NCBI RefSeq assembly: GCF_000244915.1
Contig: NZ_CM001442.1
Span: 4,402,001 to 4,466,000 of the forward strand
From: Bradyrhizobium sp. WSM471
GTDB taxonomy: Bacteria > Pseudomonadota > Alphaproteobacteria > Rhizobiales > Xanthobacteraceae
Direction: 5' to 3'
DNA: 64,000 bases
The notes beneath the pieces were generated by a model that saw nothing but the letters and a program-made list of their open reading frames with translations, did not search any database and was not told where the DNA came from. This document shows, piece by piece, positions 34,806 through 43,033 of this stretch. Every line of letters begins with the position of its first letter. The first letter of the stretch is position 1. The translations under genes and the position numbers were made by a program.

Positions 34806-35972
34806 TCAAGCGACGCGTAGCGCGTCAACGATCTTCATGCGGGCGGCCCGTACAGCCGGCAGGAATCCGCCGAGAAAGCCCATCACAAGCGCGAAGACGA
34901 GCGACCGCAGCACGATCCCGGGCGTCAGGACAAACCGAAATGCGAGCTCGGAGAGCGACGTCCAGTTGAGCGTCGTTATCTTCACCTGCATCATGAGCGA
35001 TGCGAACGAAAGCCCCACCACCCAGCCGACGAGCGCGAGCAGCAGCGCCTCGACAAGGAAAGCCATGAGGATCCGCGAGCGCCGAAATCCGAGCGCGCGC
35101 AGGACCCCGACCTCCACCATGCGGCTGGCGACGGCCGCGTACATCGTTATCGTCGCGCCAATGACCGCGCCCAGTGAGAACATCACCGAGAGCGTGATCC
35201 CGAGCAGCCGAATGAACCCGGAGAGCAGGCGGGACTGCTCCTCATAGAAGACGCGCTCGCGTTTGGCTTGGATGGTAAGGCGGGGATCCGATTCGAGGCG
35301 CGCCTTGAGCGCATCAAAGCTGGAGCGATCAGCGAGGCGCACCGTGACCGAGGAGAAAAAGTCTCGCCGAAACGACTGCATGAGCTGCTCGTTATCGCAC
35401 CAGATCTCGGAGTCGAACCCGCTGCCCCCCGCGTCGAACCGGCCTACGATCTTCCAGTCGCGGTGAGCGAACCTGAGGCTTGATCCAATCTCGAGGTCTT
35501 CGAAACGCCCCGCGAGCGCTCCGCCCATTACGATCTCGTCCGATCCCGGGCGAAACATGCGTCCCTCCGCGAGCCGCACCTGCGGACGCACAGCCAGAAC
35601 GGCTGGACCAACGCCGCGGACCAAAATGTTGCTCGCCTGTTTGGTCTTGCTTCTTGGCCGCGCGATCAGCACAGCCACTTCCTTCGATACGAGCGGCGCG
35701 CCTTCGGCCCCGATGATCACCTCGGGCTGGCTTTCGATGATCCTGGCCTGCAGACGGTCGATCAGGCTCTGGATCTCGACTTCCGCGGAGCGGCGTACGA
35801 AAATGACGTTCGTGTCCTCGCCGGTGGCGACGAGAGTTCGCTTGAGTCCGGAGTCAAGCATGAGCACGGCAGCGTAGACAAACACCACAAGGGCCATGCC
35901 TGTCGCGGTGAGAAAATTGGTGAATTTGCGCATCTGCAGGTTGCGCCAGCTGTAGGCGAGCAGCAACGGCAT
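34806..35972 (-). CDS. ABC exporter permease, FtsX/MacB type (second)
   Basis: This 388-aa membrane protein has one N-terminal helix (NFLTATGMALVVFVYAAVLML), a periplasmic domain of about 220 residues, and three C-terminal helices with the FtsX-core motif VEVGVLRALGFRRSRILMAFLVEALLLAL. It is the last gene of the four-gene exporter operon, starting two bases after the stop of the first permease. Two different permeases next to one ATPase suggest a heterodimeric channel, as opposed to the single MacB polypeptide. Confidence 0.9.
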   Translation of the reverse strand: MPLLLAYSWRNLQMRKFTNFLTATGMALVVFVYAAVLMLDSGLKRTLVATGEDTNVIFVRRSAEVEIQSLIDRLQARIIESQPEVIIGAEGAPLVSKEVAVLIARPRSKTKQASNILVRGVGPAVLAVRPQVRLAEGRMFRPGSDEIVMGGALAGRFEDLEIGSSLRFAHRDWKIVGRFDAGGSGFDSEIWCDNEQLMQSFRRDFFSSVTVRLADRSSFDALKARLESDPRLTIQAKRERVFYEEQSRLLSGFIRLLGITLSVMFSLGAVIGATITMYAAVASRMVEVGVLRALGFRRSRILMAFLVEALLLALVGWVVGLSFASLMMQVKITTLNWTSLSELAFRFVLTPGIVLRSLVFALVMGFLGGFLPAVRAARMKIVDALRVA

Positions 35973-35974
35973 GT

Positions 35975-37135
35975 TCAGCCCAACGCCCGAAGACCATTGA
36001 CGATGCTGACACGTGCTGCCCGGTGCATTGGAAATACCGCGGCGAGGGCCCCGACCACCAAGGCCGAAAGTGCCTGCAACATGACAGTGCTGACGCTCAC
36101 GATCAGTGCTGGGAAGAGCGTCGCGGAGAGTACGGCCAGGTGCGCGGCAACCGGGGGCGTGAGCCCGATAGCGATCGCGCCACCGATCGATGCTATCACG
36201 ACGGATTCGCCAAGGATCAATCGTGCCACGTAGCCGGGGCTGAAGCCAATGGCCTTCAGCGTTGCATACTCGCGGAGTCGCTCGCGCGCCGTCATCGCCA
36301 TTGTGTTTGCCATAACGGACAAGATTATAAAGATAACCACGAATGAGACGATCCGAATGGAAATGAGCATCGCTTCGGTCTGCTTCACGAAGCCGATCTG
36401 GAAAGTGCGCTCAGTCTCGGTGAGCGTCTCGGCAAACGAGTTCCGGAACACTGCGTCGATTGCCTGACTGACTTCCGCGACGCGGTCAATGCTGACGACG
36501 TCCACGACGAAGAACCCAACCTGGTCAGCCTGTGCCTTGGAACGCACACGGAGTGTTTCGTTCAGGTAATCCCAGCGGAAGTAAAGATGCGAGGTGTCGG
36601 TTTTAGGGTCTCGGCCGTCAAAGACGCCATCGATCACGAACTCCCAGTTACCGGGGAAAATCGTCCCGCGTAGCTGAATCACATTGCCTGGCTTGAAGCC
36701 GTAGCGGTCGGCGAGTTTGCGTCCTACGATCGCGCCGCGGCGGTCGCGCAGGAAGGCGCGCCGTACCTCGTCCGAAACGAGGATCTCGGGGTGCATATCG
36801 AGATAGCTCGCGGCGTCGATCGCAAACTGCGGGAAGAAATTCTTCGGATCCTTGTAGATGCCGCCGAACCAGTTCATGTAGGTGATGCGTCGCACGCCGT
36901 CGACAGCGCTTATGCGCTTGTGATATGCTTGTGGCAGCGGCAGTGCGAAAGACATGGCGTTGCGGGTCAGCAGCCGCGAAGGAACGGCGCCATTAACCCC
37001 CGCGTACCACGTGTCGACGACGGTCTGGAGCACACCAAAGGCGAGAATCGCAACAACGAGCCCGAAGAGCGTCAGTGACGTGCGGAGCCGGTGGCGCAAG
37101 ACGTTGCGCGCCACGAGCTTGAGCCATTGGCTCAT
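35975..37135 (-). CDS. ABC exporter permease, FtsX/MacB type (first)
   Basis: At 386 aa this has the same plan as its partner: an N-terminal helix (RTSLTLFGLVVAILAFGVLQ), a large extracytoplasmic domain and three C-terminal helices with REYATLKAIGFSPGYVARLILGESVVIA. I chose the ATG at 37135; a GTG at 37144 directly abutting the ATPase stop is possible. With HlyD and the ATPase it resembles MacAB or cyanobacterial DevBCA, which exports heterocyst glycolipids. Confidence 0.9.
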   Translation of the reverse strand: MSQWLKLVARNVLRHRLRTSLTLFGLVVAILAFGVLQTVVDTWYAGVNGAVPSRLLTRNAMSFALPLPQAYHKRISAVDGVRRITYMNWFGGIYKDPKNFFPQFAIDAASYLDMHPEILVSDEVRRAFLRDRRGAIVGRKLADRYGFKPGNVIQLRGTIFPGNWEFVIDGVFDGRDPKTDTSHLYFRWDYLNETLRVRSKAQADQVGFFVVDVVSIDRVAEVSQAIDAVFRNSFAETLTETERTFQIGFVKQTEAMLISIRIVSFVVIFIILSVMANTMAMTARERLREYATLKAIGFSPGYVARLILGESVVIASIGGAIAIGLTPPVAAHLAVLSATLFPALIVSVSTVMLQALSALVVGALAAVFPMHRAARVSIVNGLRALG

Positions 37136-37144
37136 CGCTGGCAC

Positions 37145-37876
37145 TCACTCAAGGCGCTGCTCCACCAGGTAAGAAAGCTCGCCCTTCTCCAGATGCATGA
37201 TGCGCTTCGCATGCGCCGCCGCGCGGCCATCATGGGTCACCATCACGATCGTCTTGCCCATCTCGCGGTTCAACCGCTGCATAATTCCAAGCACCTCCTC
37301 CGCGGACTGCCGGTCAAGGTCGCCCGTCGGCTCGTCGGCCACCAGCATCGTCGGGTCGGTGACGATCGCCCGCGCGATCGCCACGCGTTGCTGCTGTCCG
37401 CCCGAGAGTTCCGAGGGCAAATGTTTGACGCGATCGCTCAGGCCAACGAGACTGAGCGCGAGTTGCGCGCGGTCTCGGCGTTCGCGCCGCCTTAGGCCGG
37501 TGAGCGTGAGAGGCAACTCGACGTTCTCCAGCGCTGTGAGCACAGGCATCAGATTGTAGAATTGGAATATGAAGCCCACGTTCGCCGCGCGCCAGTCAGC
37601 GAGATCGGCTTCCGGGAGGCGCGTGATGTCCTCGCCACCCACCTTGATCGAGCCGTGATCTGGACTGTCGATGCCGGCGATCAGGTTGAGCAGTGTCGAC
37701 TTGCCCGATCCGGACGGGCCCATCAAAGCGAGGAACTCGTTACAACGGATGTCGAATGTGAATTTAGAAAGGACCGGGACGATCTGCCCACCGCGCCGGT
37801 AGCCCTTGCTGACGTCGCGCAGCGCGATGAGCACATCTTCCCCGGTCGGCGCCTCGGAGACGCCAGTTATGCTCAC
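37145..37876 (-). CDS. ABC exporter ATPase, MacB/LolD type
   Basis: This 243-aa nucleotide-binding subunit has Walker [10 protein letters not shown], the Q-loop [21 protein letters not shown] typical of the LolD/MacB group, the signature [14 protein letters not shown], Walker [13 protein letters not shown] and the H-loop VTHD. It powers export through the two permeases. The GTG start at 37876 overlaps the HlyD stop by four bases, indicating coupling. Confidence 0.95.
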   Translation of the reverse strand: MSITGVSEAPTGEDVLIALRDVSKGYRRGGQIVPVLSKFTFDIRCNEFLALMGPSGSGKSTLLNLIAGIDSPDHGSIKVGGEDITRLPEADLADWRAANVGFIFQFYNLMPVLTALENVELPLTLTGLRRRERRDRAQLALSLVGLSDRVKHLPSELSGGQQQRVAIARAIVTDPTMLVADEPTGDLDRQSAEEVLGIMQRLNREMGKTIVMVTHDGRAAAHAKRIMHLEKGELSYLVEQRLE

Positions 37877-39123
37877 TTCGTGGCCTGCTTGACTGCGCGC
37901 CCATCAACAAGATCCTCCGGCGGTCGGATCACCACTCGTGTGCCGGCCTTTAGGTCACGTACCTCGATCTGGTCGCCCACCTTCATACCGAGATCCACAG
38001 GCTGCAGACGGGCTTTGCCATTCTCGACGACGTAGACCTGCTGTCGTCCACCCTCCTCAACGACGGCCGCCATCGGCACTGCAAGAATAGGCTTGCGCTC
38101 TGACTCGGCGAGTTCACGATCGAGGAAGGCCACCTTTGCGCTCATTTCCGGAAGCATCCGCGAGTCGCGCTGCTTGAACCGGATCTTCACGAGGGTTGAC
38201 GCCTTGGCGCGATCCACAGTTGGGACCATCCGGCTAACCACGCCCTCGAAGCGCTCGGCGGGGATAGCGTCCAGCTGGATCTCCACCGGTTGCCCCACAT
38301 GGATGCTCAGGTACGACGACTCCGCCACGTCGGCCTCCACTTCAAGCGAGTCCATGTCGGCAATGGTGACGACCGCGCCCTTGGTGTCGACCGCCTGCGA
38401 GAACGGTGTGATCGTGTCGCCTACGTTGGCGTGCCGCGTGAGGACAACGCCGTCGAAGGGCGCTCGGATAAGGGTCTGGCCGACGGCAACGTCGGACACA
38501 CGGAGATTGGCTTGCGCAGCGGCGATGGCGGCCCCGTAACCGGCAAACGCTGCTCGCGCCTTGGCGAGGCGTGCCTCAGCGGTTTCGCGCGTCGAGTCGC
38601 TTATGATGTTCTTCTCGCCGAGGGCCTCGGAGCGCCTGAACGCGATTTCCGCTTGGGTGAGCTCCGCCCGCCCCTGGGCGAGGTTGGCTTCCGCAACCTG
38701 CACGTTAGCGGCTGCCTGGTCGCGCATCGCCTGCGTGTCGCTGCTCTCGAGCCGGGCGATCACCTCACCCTCCTGCACCTTGCTGCCTTCGAGTACGCCC
38801 AGCCACTCGAGACGGCCTGTCGCCTTCGAGGCGACGGATGCCTTGCGTTGCGCAACGACGTACCCGGTCGCGTTCAACAGCGTCAATGCTTGTGATGGAT
38901 AGACGGAGTAGATGACCGCCGTCTCGACGACGATCTGCGCATGCCGGCGCCACGCCCACGTTCCGACCCCAATGCCGACAAGCATGGCGAGGAGAAGTAC
39001 CCGCACCAGGATGCGGCGCAATCGGCTGCGGCGCCCCGAGCCGGCGCTACGGTCGATCGCTAGCGCGGATAGATCGGAGGCGGCGGGTACGCCATCGCTC
39101 AGGGTTTGGGGCAGAGACATCAT
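37873..39123 (-). CDS. HlyD/MacA-type periplasmic adaptor protein
   Basis: This membrane fusion protein of 416 aa links the inner-membrane exporter to the outer membrane. A cytoplasmic lead of about 50 residues precedes one helix (RRILVRVLLLAMLVGIGVG). Then come the lipoyl-like half (GRLEWLGVLEGSKVQEGEVIARLE), a helical hairpin rich in Ala/Glu (AEANLAQGRAELTQAEIAFRR), the second half (VGQTLIRAPFDGVVLTRHANVG) and a beta-barrel domain. The start is one of two adjacent ATGs (39123/39120). Divergent from the glycosyltransferase gene, it heads the exporter operon. Confidence 0.92.
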   Translation of the reverse strand: MMSLPQTLSDGVPAASDLSALAIDRSAGSGRRSRLRRILVRVLLLAMLVGIGVGTWAWRRHAQIVVETAVIYSVYPSQALTLLNATGYVVAQRKASVASKATGRLEWLGVLEGSKVQEGEVIARLESSDTQAMRDQAAANVQVAEANLAQGRAELTQAEIAFRRSEALGEKNIISDSTRETAEARLAKARAAFAGYGAAIAAAQANLRVSDVAVGQTLIRAPFDGVVLTRHANVGDTITPFSQAVDTKGAVVTIADMDSLEVEADVAESSYLSIHVGQPVEIQLDAIPAERFEGVVSRMVPTVDRAKASTLVKIRFKQRDSRMLPEMSAKVAFLDRELAESERKPILAVPMAAVVEEGGRQQVYVVENGKARLQPVDLGMKVGDQIEVRDLKAGTRVVIRPPEDLVDGRAVKQATK

Positions 39124-39231
39124 TTTATCATCAATTTCCGAGCAATCCGCGCAGACTATGAAGAAAATATCTCGTTGAGAAAGCCGTAAGCCATGCGCTG
39201 GACGACTGTCAATTAGCATTAAAGGCGGCTC

Positions 39232-39261
39232 TTGACATCCACGTGTTCTGCTCTTCTCTAA
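39232..39261 (+). promoter_or_regulatory. Candidate promoter for the glycosyltransferase gene
   Basis: The 213-bp gap between divergent HlyD and glycosyltransferase genes contains cttgac (39231-39236), the alphaproteobacterial -35 form, followed about 17-18 bp later by tctcta/ctctaa, a weak -10. It lies about 75 bp ahead of the inferred start at 39337. Confidence 0.35.
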
Positions 39262-39336
39262 GCTCTGAAACAAGCCGACGGCGCCCACACCAAAGCGATT
39301 GCTATGACTTGAAACTGCGAAAACCGGAGCGCGATT

Positions 39337-40578
39337 ATTAAGTTCACCGTCGCAGTGCACGGGACACGGGGAGACATCGAACCCGCCGCTGCCGTTGCAC
39401 GCGAGTTGCAGCGCCGCGGTCATGAGATCAACATGGCCGTGCCTCCCAATCTCGTTGGGTTCGCTGAGTCGGCTGGCTTATCTTCGGTGGATTCTTACGG
39501 CCCGGATTCCCAACAGCAACTAGAGGCGGAGATTTTCCACGACTGGTTCAAGTTGCGCAATCCCATCAAGGTCCTGCGGCAGGCTCGAGAGTACCTCACC
39601 AACGGCTGGGCCGAAATGAGCGAGACTCTCACCAGGCTGGCAGTCGGCTCTGATTTGATACTCAGCGGAACGACTTATCAAGAGGTCGCCGGCAATGTGG
39701 CCGAGGCCCAAGGGGTCCCCCTTGCCGCCCTGCATTACTTCCCCGTCAGGGCGAATAATCACATGCTGCCGGTTCAATTGCCCCCGAGTTTGATCGAGCC
39801 CTTGTGGTCAGTCGCCGAGTGGTCGCACTGGCGCCTATTGAAGCCGGCCTACGATGAACAGCGTCAGACCTTGGGACTTCCGGAGTCCAAAATTCGTGCC
39901 GTGCGCCGACTCGTCGCCTATGGCGCGCTGGAGATTCAAGCCTACGACAAGGTGTTCTTTCCCGGGCTTGAGGAGCAATGGGGCTGGAAGAGACCTTTGG
40001 TCGGCGCGATGACCCTGGAATCCGCCACGCATTCCGACGCGTCCGTGCGTTCCTGGATCGGAGCTGACCGCCCGCCAATTTACTTCGGGTTCGGCAGCAT
40101 GCCGGTCGACAAACCGGCCGAGACCATTGCGCTGATCATAAACACGTGTCGGGAGCTCGGCGAACGCGCGCTGATCTGTTCGGGAGTCTTGCGCCTTGAA
40201 GGCAGAACTCCCACGAAGGACGCCATGATGGTGCCTTCGGTCAACCACGCCGAGTTCTTACCGCGCTGCCGGGCCATCGTTCACCATGGCGGCGCCGGCA
40301 CCACTGCCGCCAGCGTGCGATCCGGCGTCCCAACTCTTGTGCTCTGGGTGGGCGCCGACCAGCCGGTGTGGGCTACACAGATCAAACGCCTGGGGGTCGG
40401 CACCTCGCGTCGTTTCTCCACCATGACGCGGGAGACCCTTCACGATGACCTGCGGACCGTTCTCGGGTCACGATGCGCCGCTCGGGCGCGCGAGGTGGGC
40501 AATCAGATGACACCGCCGACCCAGAGCCTGACAACTACCGTAGCCCTCCTCGAACGGCTGGCCGCTAAGCGCGCGTGA
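39337..40578 (+). CDS. Glycosyltransferase of the mycobacterial glycolipid type (GT1), probable AUU start
   Basis: This 413-aa GT-B enzyme matches mycobacterial glycolipid transferases such as Rv2962c and the GPL gtf genes: AVHGTRGDIEPAAAVARELQRRG, HEINMAVPPNLVGFAESAGL, WAEMSETLTRLA, PPIYFGFGSMPVDKP and the nucleotide-sugar box AIVHHGGAGTTAASVRSGVPT. Homologues start M-K-F; here the corresponding codon is ATT at 39337 (ATT AAG TTC), seven bases after ggag (39326-39329). The first standard start, GTG at 39355, would delete the first beta strand and has no ribosome site. So either AUU is used, as in infC, or a start mutation has occurred. Confidence 0.88.
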   Translation: MKFTVAVHGTRGDIEPAAAVARELQRRGHEINMAVPPNLVGFAESAGLSSVDSYGPDSQQQLEAEIFHDWFKLRNPIKVLRQAREYLTNGWAEMSETLTRLAVGSDLILSGTTYQEVAGNVAEAQGVPLAALHYFPVRANNHMLPVQLPPSLIEPLWSVAEWSHWRLLKPAYDEQRQTLGLPESKIRAVRRLVAYGALEIQAYDKVFFPGLEEQWGWKRPLVGAMTLESATHSDASVRSWIGADRPPIYFGFGSMPVDKPAETIALIINTCRELGERALICSGVLRLEGRTPTKDAMMVPSVNHAEFLPRCRAIVHHGGAGTTAASVRSGVPTLVLWVGADQPVWATQIKRLGVGTSRRFSTMTRETLHDDLRTVLGSRCAARAREVGNQMTPPTQSLTTTVALLERLAAKRA

Positions 40579-40635
40579 TGTCTGCCTGTACCTCGCCGAA
40601 TGAGCAGCAGGCCGGACGCGAGCGAACAGGAGGGA

Positions 40636-40800
40636 ATGGCAACCGTCGCATCCCGAGCCGAACTCGTACGTCTGCTGGAGGACGATGTCTCCCATGGTGA
40701 TCTCACCGCCGACTTGCTGGAAATTAGCGAGGCCGCCGGTGTCATGGCGTTCACGGCCCGTGCGCCCCATGGGGCTAGCGAACATCTTCGTTCAATCACC
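40636..40800 (+). pseudogene. ModD/NadC-like N-terminal fragment
   Basis: About 55 residues resemble the start of ModD (quinolinate phosphoribosyltransferase-like): ASRAELVRLLEDDVSHGDLTA and ISEAAGVMAFTARAP. Similarity stops at ASEHLRS near 40800, where integrase sequence from the other strand begins, so the gene was cut. An ATG at 40636 follows aggaggga; another at 40600 is in frame. It is 57 bp after the glycosyltransferase. The rest of the gene, about 220 codons, is missing. Confidence 0.6.
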
Positions 40801-40801
40801 A

Positions 40802-41743
40802 CTAAGCGGAAACGACGTCGAAGCTTTGCTCATCGTCGTTCGCGCGCATACCGTCGAGGACCGACAGCGCCGGATCCGTCAAGGGAACGTGGTGGTCCTG
40901 GTCCTTCATTCGTTCGCCGGGGATTTTCCAGGTCGAGCCCGGCCGATCGATCTCAGACCAATGCGCTTCGACCGCCTCGTTGGTGCGACACCCCGCGAGG
41001 ATTAAGAAGCGCAGCATGGCAGCGGCAGTTCCGGGCGCGCCGGCAAGGAGCTTCATGAAGGCCGGCGCTTCGGAATAAGGCAACGCCGGATGATGCCGAA
41101 CCACCCGCTTGGCTCGTTTTGGCAGCTTCTCGCGCAACTGCCTTGTGATCTCTGCCGGATTACGGAAGTCCGGATCGTCGATATCGACGTTCTTCGCAAT
41201 GATCGTTTCAATTCGGCCGCGGACGCGGTTCGCAGTCTCGCGCTTCTCTACCCAGATTGGCTTCAGAAGGTCGTGGATGTGACTCGGTTTGATCTCCGGG
41301 ATGGTCAGCTTGCCGATGGTGGGATAAGCGTAGCGCTTGAGCGAGGACGGCCACTGGTCGCGATGCTTCTCGCTCCAGGTCGACCAGTTCGTCCGGATGT
41401 AGGCTTCCGCGCACTCCTCGAAAGTCGATAACGCCTCTTTTGTTTCGACGGCTTTCGTTTCTTCGCGTTCCTTTCGCCTCTCCTGGACGATGTCCACGCC
41501 AGCGGTGCTACGATCGCCTCTCACGCGCAGACGGGCTGCATCTCGGGCCAGCCGCGCATCCCTTAACGACACATCCTTGAACGAGCCGAGGCCGTGCCAA
41601 CGCTCCTTGCCGTCTTTCCAATATCGATAGGACCAGCTCTTCGAGGTCGGTCCGTTGACGATCAACTAGAGACCCCCGCCGTCGGCATATTTGCCGGGCT
41701 TGTCTTGGCGCTCAGCGTCAAGTGGTTTCAGTCTTCCAGCCAT
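40802..41743 (-). pseudogene. Tyrosine integrase (P4-like) pseudogene next to tRNA-Ser
   Basis: The original start is the ATG at 41743 with ggaggaacg upstream, giving MAGRLKPLDAERQDKPGKYAD, the DUF4102 N-terminal domain. At 41666-41668 an in-frame TAG replaces the Tyr of the conserved GLYL motif. Reading resumes LIVNGPTSKSWSYRYWKDGKE and continues to the first catalytic Arg (LAGCRTNEAVEAHWSEID). It then ends at QSFDVVSA, lacking the H-x-x-R and the nucleophilic Tyr. It thus has both a nonsense codon and loss of about 100 C-terminal residues. Frame starts after the TAG (TTG 41665) could give only a fragment. Confidence 0.9.
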
Positions 41744-41904
41744 CGTTCCTCCGAGAAAATCGTCCTCCGAACCCACGGTCTAAAGCTACGGTCAGCATCC
41801 CGATTAGGGAGAACACCGACGAACTGCGAATTACAGATCTTCGGCGCAAGTTACTGAATTTGCTGTGGAGTTCGAACGACTGCGAACAGTGGAAAACAAT
41901 ATAC

Positions 41905-41994
41905 TGGCGGAAGGGGTGGGATTCGAACCCACGGTACCCTTGCGGGCACGCCGGTTTTCAAGACCGGTGCCTTAAACCACTCGGCCACCCTTCC
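41905..41994 (-). tRNA. tRNA-Ser (anticodon UGA)
   Basis: On the minus strand the gene begins GGAAGGGTGGCCGAGTGG and ends CCCTTCC-G-CCA. The acceptor stem pairs GGAAGGG with CCCTTCC. The anticodon arm ACCGGTCTTGAAAACCGG has the loop CTTGAAA with anticodon TGA. A long variable arm (GCGTGCCCGCAAGGGTACC) is typical of serine tRNAs, and the T arm has GGTTCGAATCC. CCA is encoded. Its 3' end faces the integrase pseudogene. Confidence 0.97.
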
Positions 41995-42138
41995 AAGTCC
42001 GGAATGGCTGTCGCTTAACGTAGTCGACGGCGCATGGCAACGCGAAGTTGGCGCCCACCCCATCTCGCAGGGCGTCGCTGATTGCGAGGCCCGGTTTGGA
42101 TCGCCTCCGTCCCGGGGCTCGTTTGCTGTCCTCAAACG

Positions 42139-42163
42139 AAAACGGCGCCCCAAGGGAGCGCCG
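42139..42163 (-). terminator. Rho-independent terminator downstream of the secreted repeat protein
   Basis: On the minus strand cggcgctccc, tt, then ggggcgccg forms a stem followed by TTTTCGTTT. It lies 28 bp after the stop codon of the gene at 42191-42568. Confidence 0.75.
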
Positions 42164-42190
42164 CTGGAAACTCTTCGTAGCCTAGTCAGC

Positions 42191-42568
42191 TCAATAGCCG
42201 CCGCAGGACGCACACCCCATCTGCACCGGCGCGTAATACGAATACCCCGGCTGGACCATCTCGACGCGCTGGCGCGTGGCGTATTGCGGCGGGATGCGCT
42301 CGTACTGGACGCTCGGCGGCGCCACCATCACGGTCTGCGGCACCATCACGGTGCGGTACTGCGCCGGCGCGCGGTGCGCCACGACGGCGCCGGGCGACAC
42401 CATCACGGTCTCGTCGACGGTGCGGTATTGCGGCTGCACGTATTGCTGCTGGTAGCAGGTCGTGCACGGCGGCGGCGTGTAGCAATTGTAGCAGCCGGCG
42501 GAAGCAGCGCTCGTCATGGAAATCGCAGCGACGACGGTCGAGAAAACGACAGCGAGAGTGCGAGACAT
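42191..42568 (-). CDS. Secreted Tyr/Val/Pro-rich repeat protein, 125 aa
   Basis: A Sec signal peptide (MSRTLAVVFSTVVAAISM ... SASA) precedes a low-complexity mature protein rich in Tyr, Val, Pro and Gln. A loose repeat is visible: QYRTVDETVMVSPGAVV, then QYRTVMVPQTVMVAPPSV. It opens CYNCYTPPPCTTCYQ and ends GCASCGGY, so cysteines cluster at both ends. I recall related secreted proteins in Bradyrhizobium. Function unknown; a surface or envelope role is a guess. Confidence 0.75.
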   Translation of the reverse strand: MSRTLAVVFSTVVAAISMTSAASAGCYNCYTPPPCTTCYQQQYVQPQYRTVDETVMVSPGAVVAHRAPAQYRTVMVPQTVMVAPPSVQYERIPPQYATRQRVEMVQPGYSYYAPVQMGCASCGGY

Positions 42569-43033
42569 TATTGTGGTGCCCCAATTGCCCGAAATGGATT
42601 TGCGAAGGTCGCATCAGTATACGCCGCCAAATTCTGAGCTGCCGAAGTTCGTCGGGGCATCCTTAATGCAAACGGCCGGCGTGCGCCGGCCGCTAAGGAC
42701 TCGTTGACCATTCGGGCGCGCCTGTCGATCGGTCGAGCAATGGTCGCGGCTCGCCGACGACGATCATGGGCCGCCCTGGCGCATCCGCAACGCCCGATCA
42801 GATGTCTTCCGCTGCCGCTCGCGCCCGGCCGGTCTCGGCGCGGGTTGGCGTTGCCGCCGGATCACACTCGCCGGAAAATCCGCCAACAGCCCCGGGGTGT
42901 GACCGCATCTTGTGCATTTCTCGCGCGTTGATTGCATCGCGTCCTGCTGACGCCCGTAGCCGGATTTGCCATAATTCGTGGTTGGGAATCACTGCCAGTT
43001 ACTTAAGCGAACCCGCCGGCAGGGGATGGAAGG
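42569..43033. other. Divergent control region upstream of the autotransporter
   Basis: No gene is supported. It includes a perfect palindrome at 42673-42692 (arms cggccggcg and cgccggccg, two-base loop). No T-run follows. The ribosome site for the autotransporter (aggggatggaagg) lies at the end. Confidence 0.5.
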
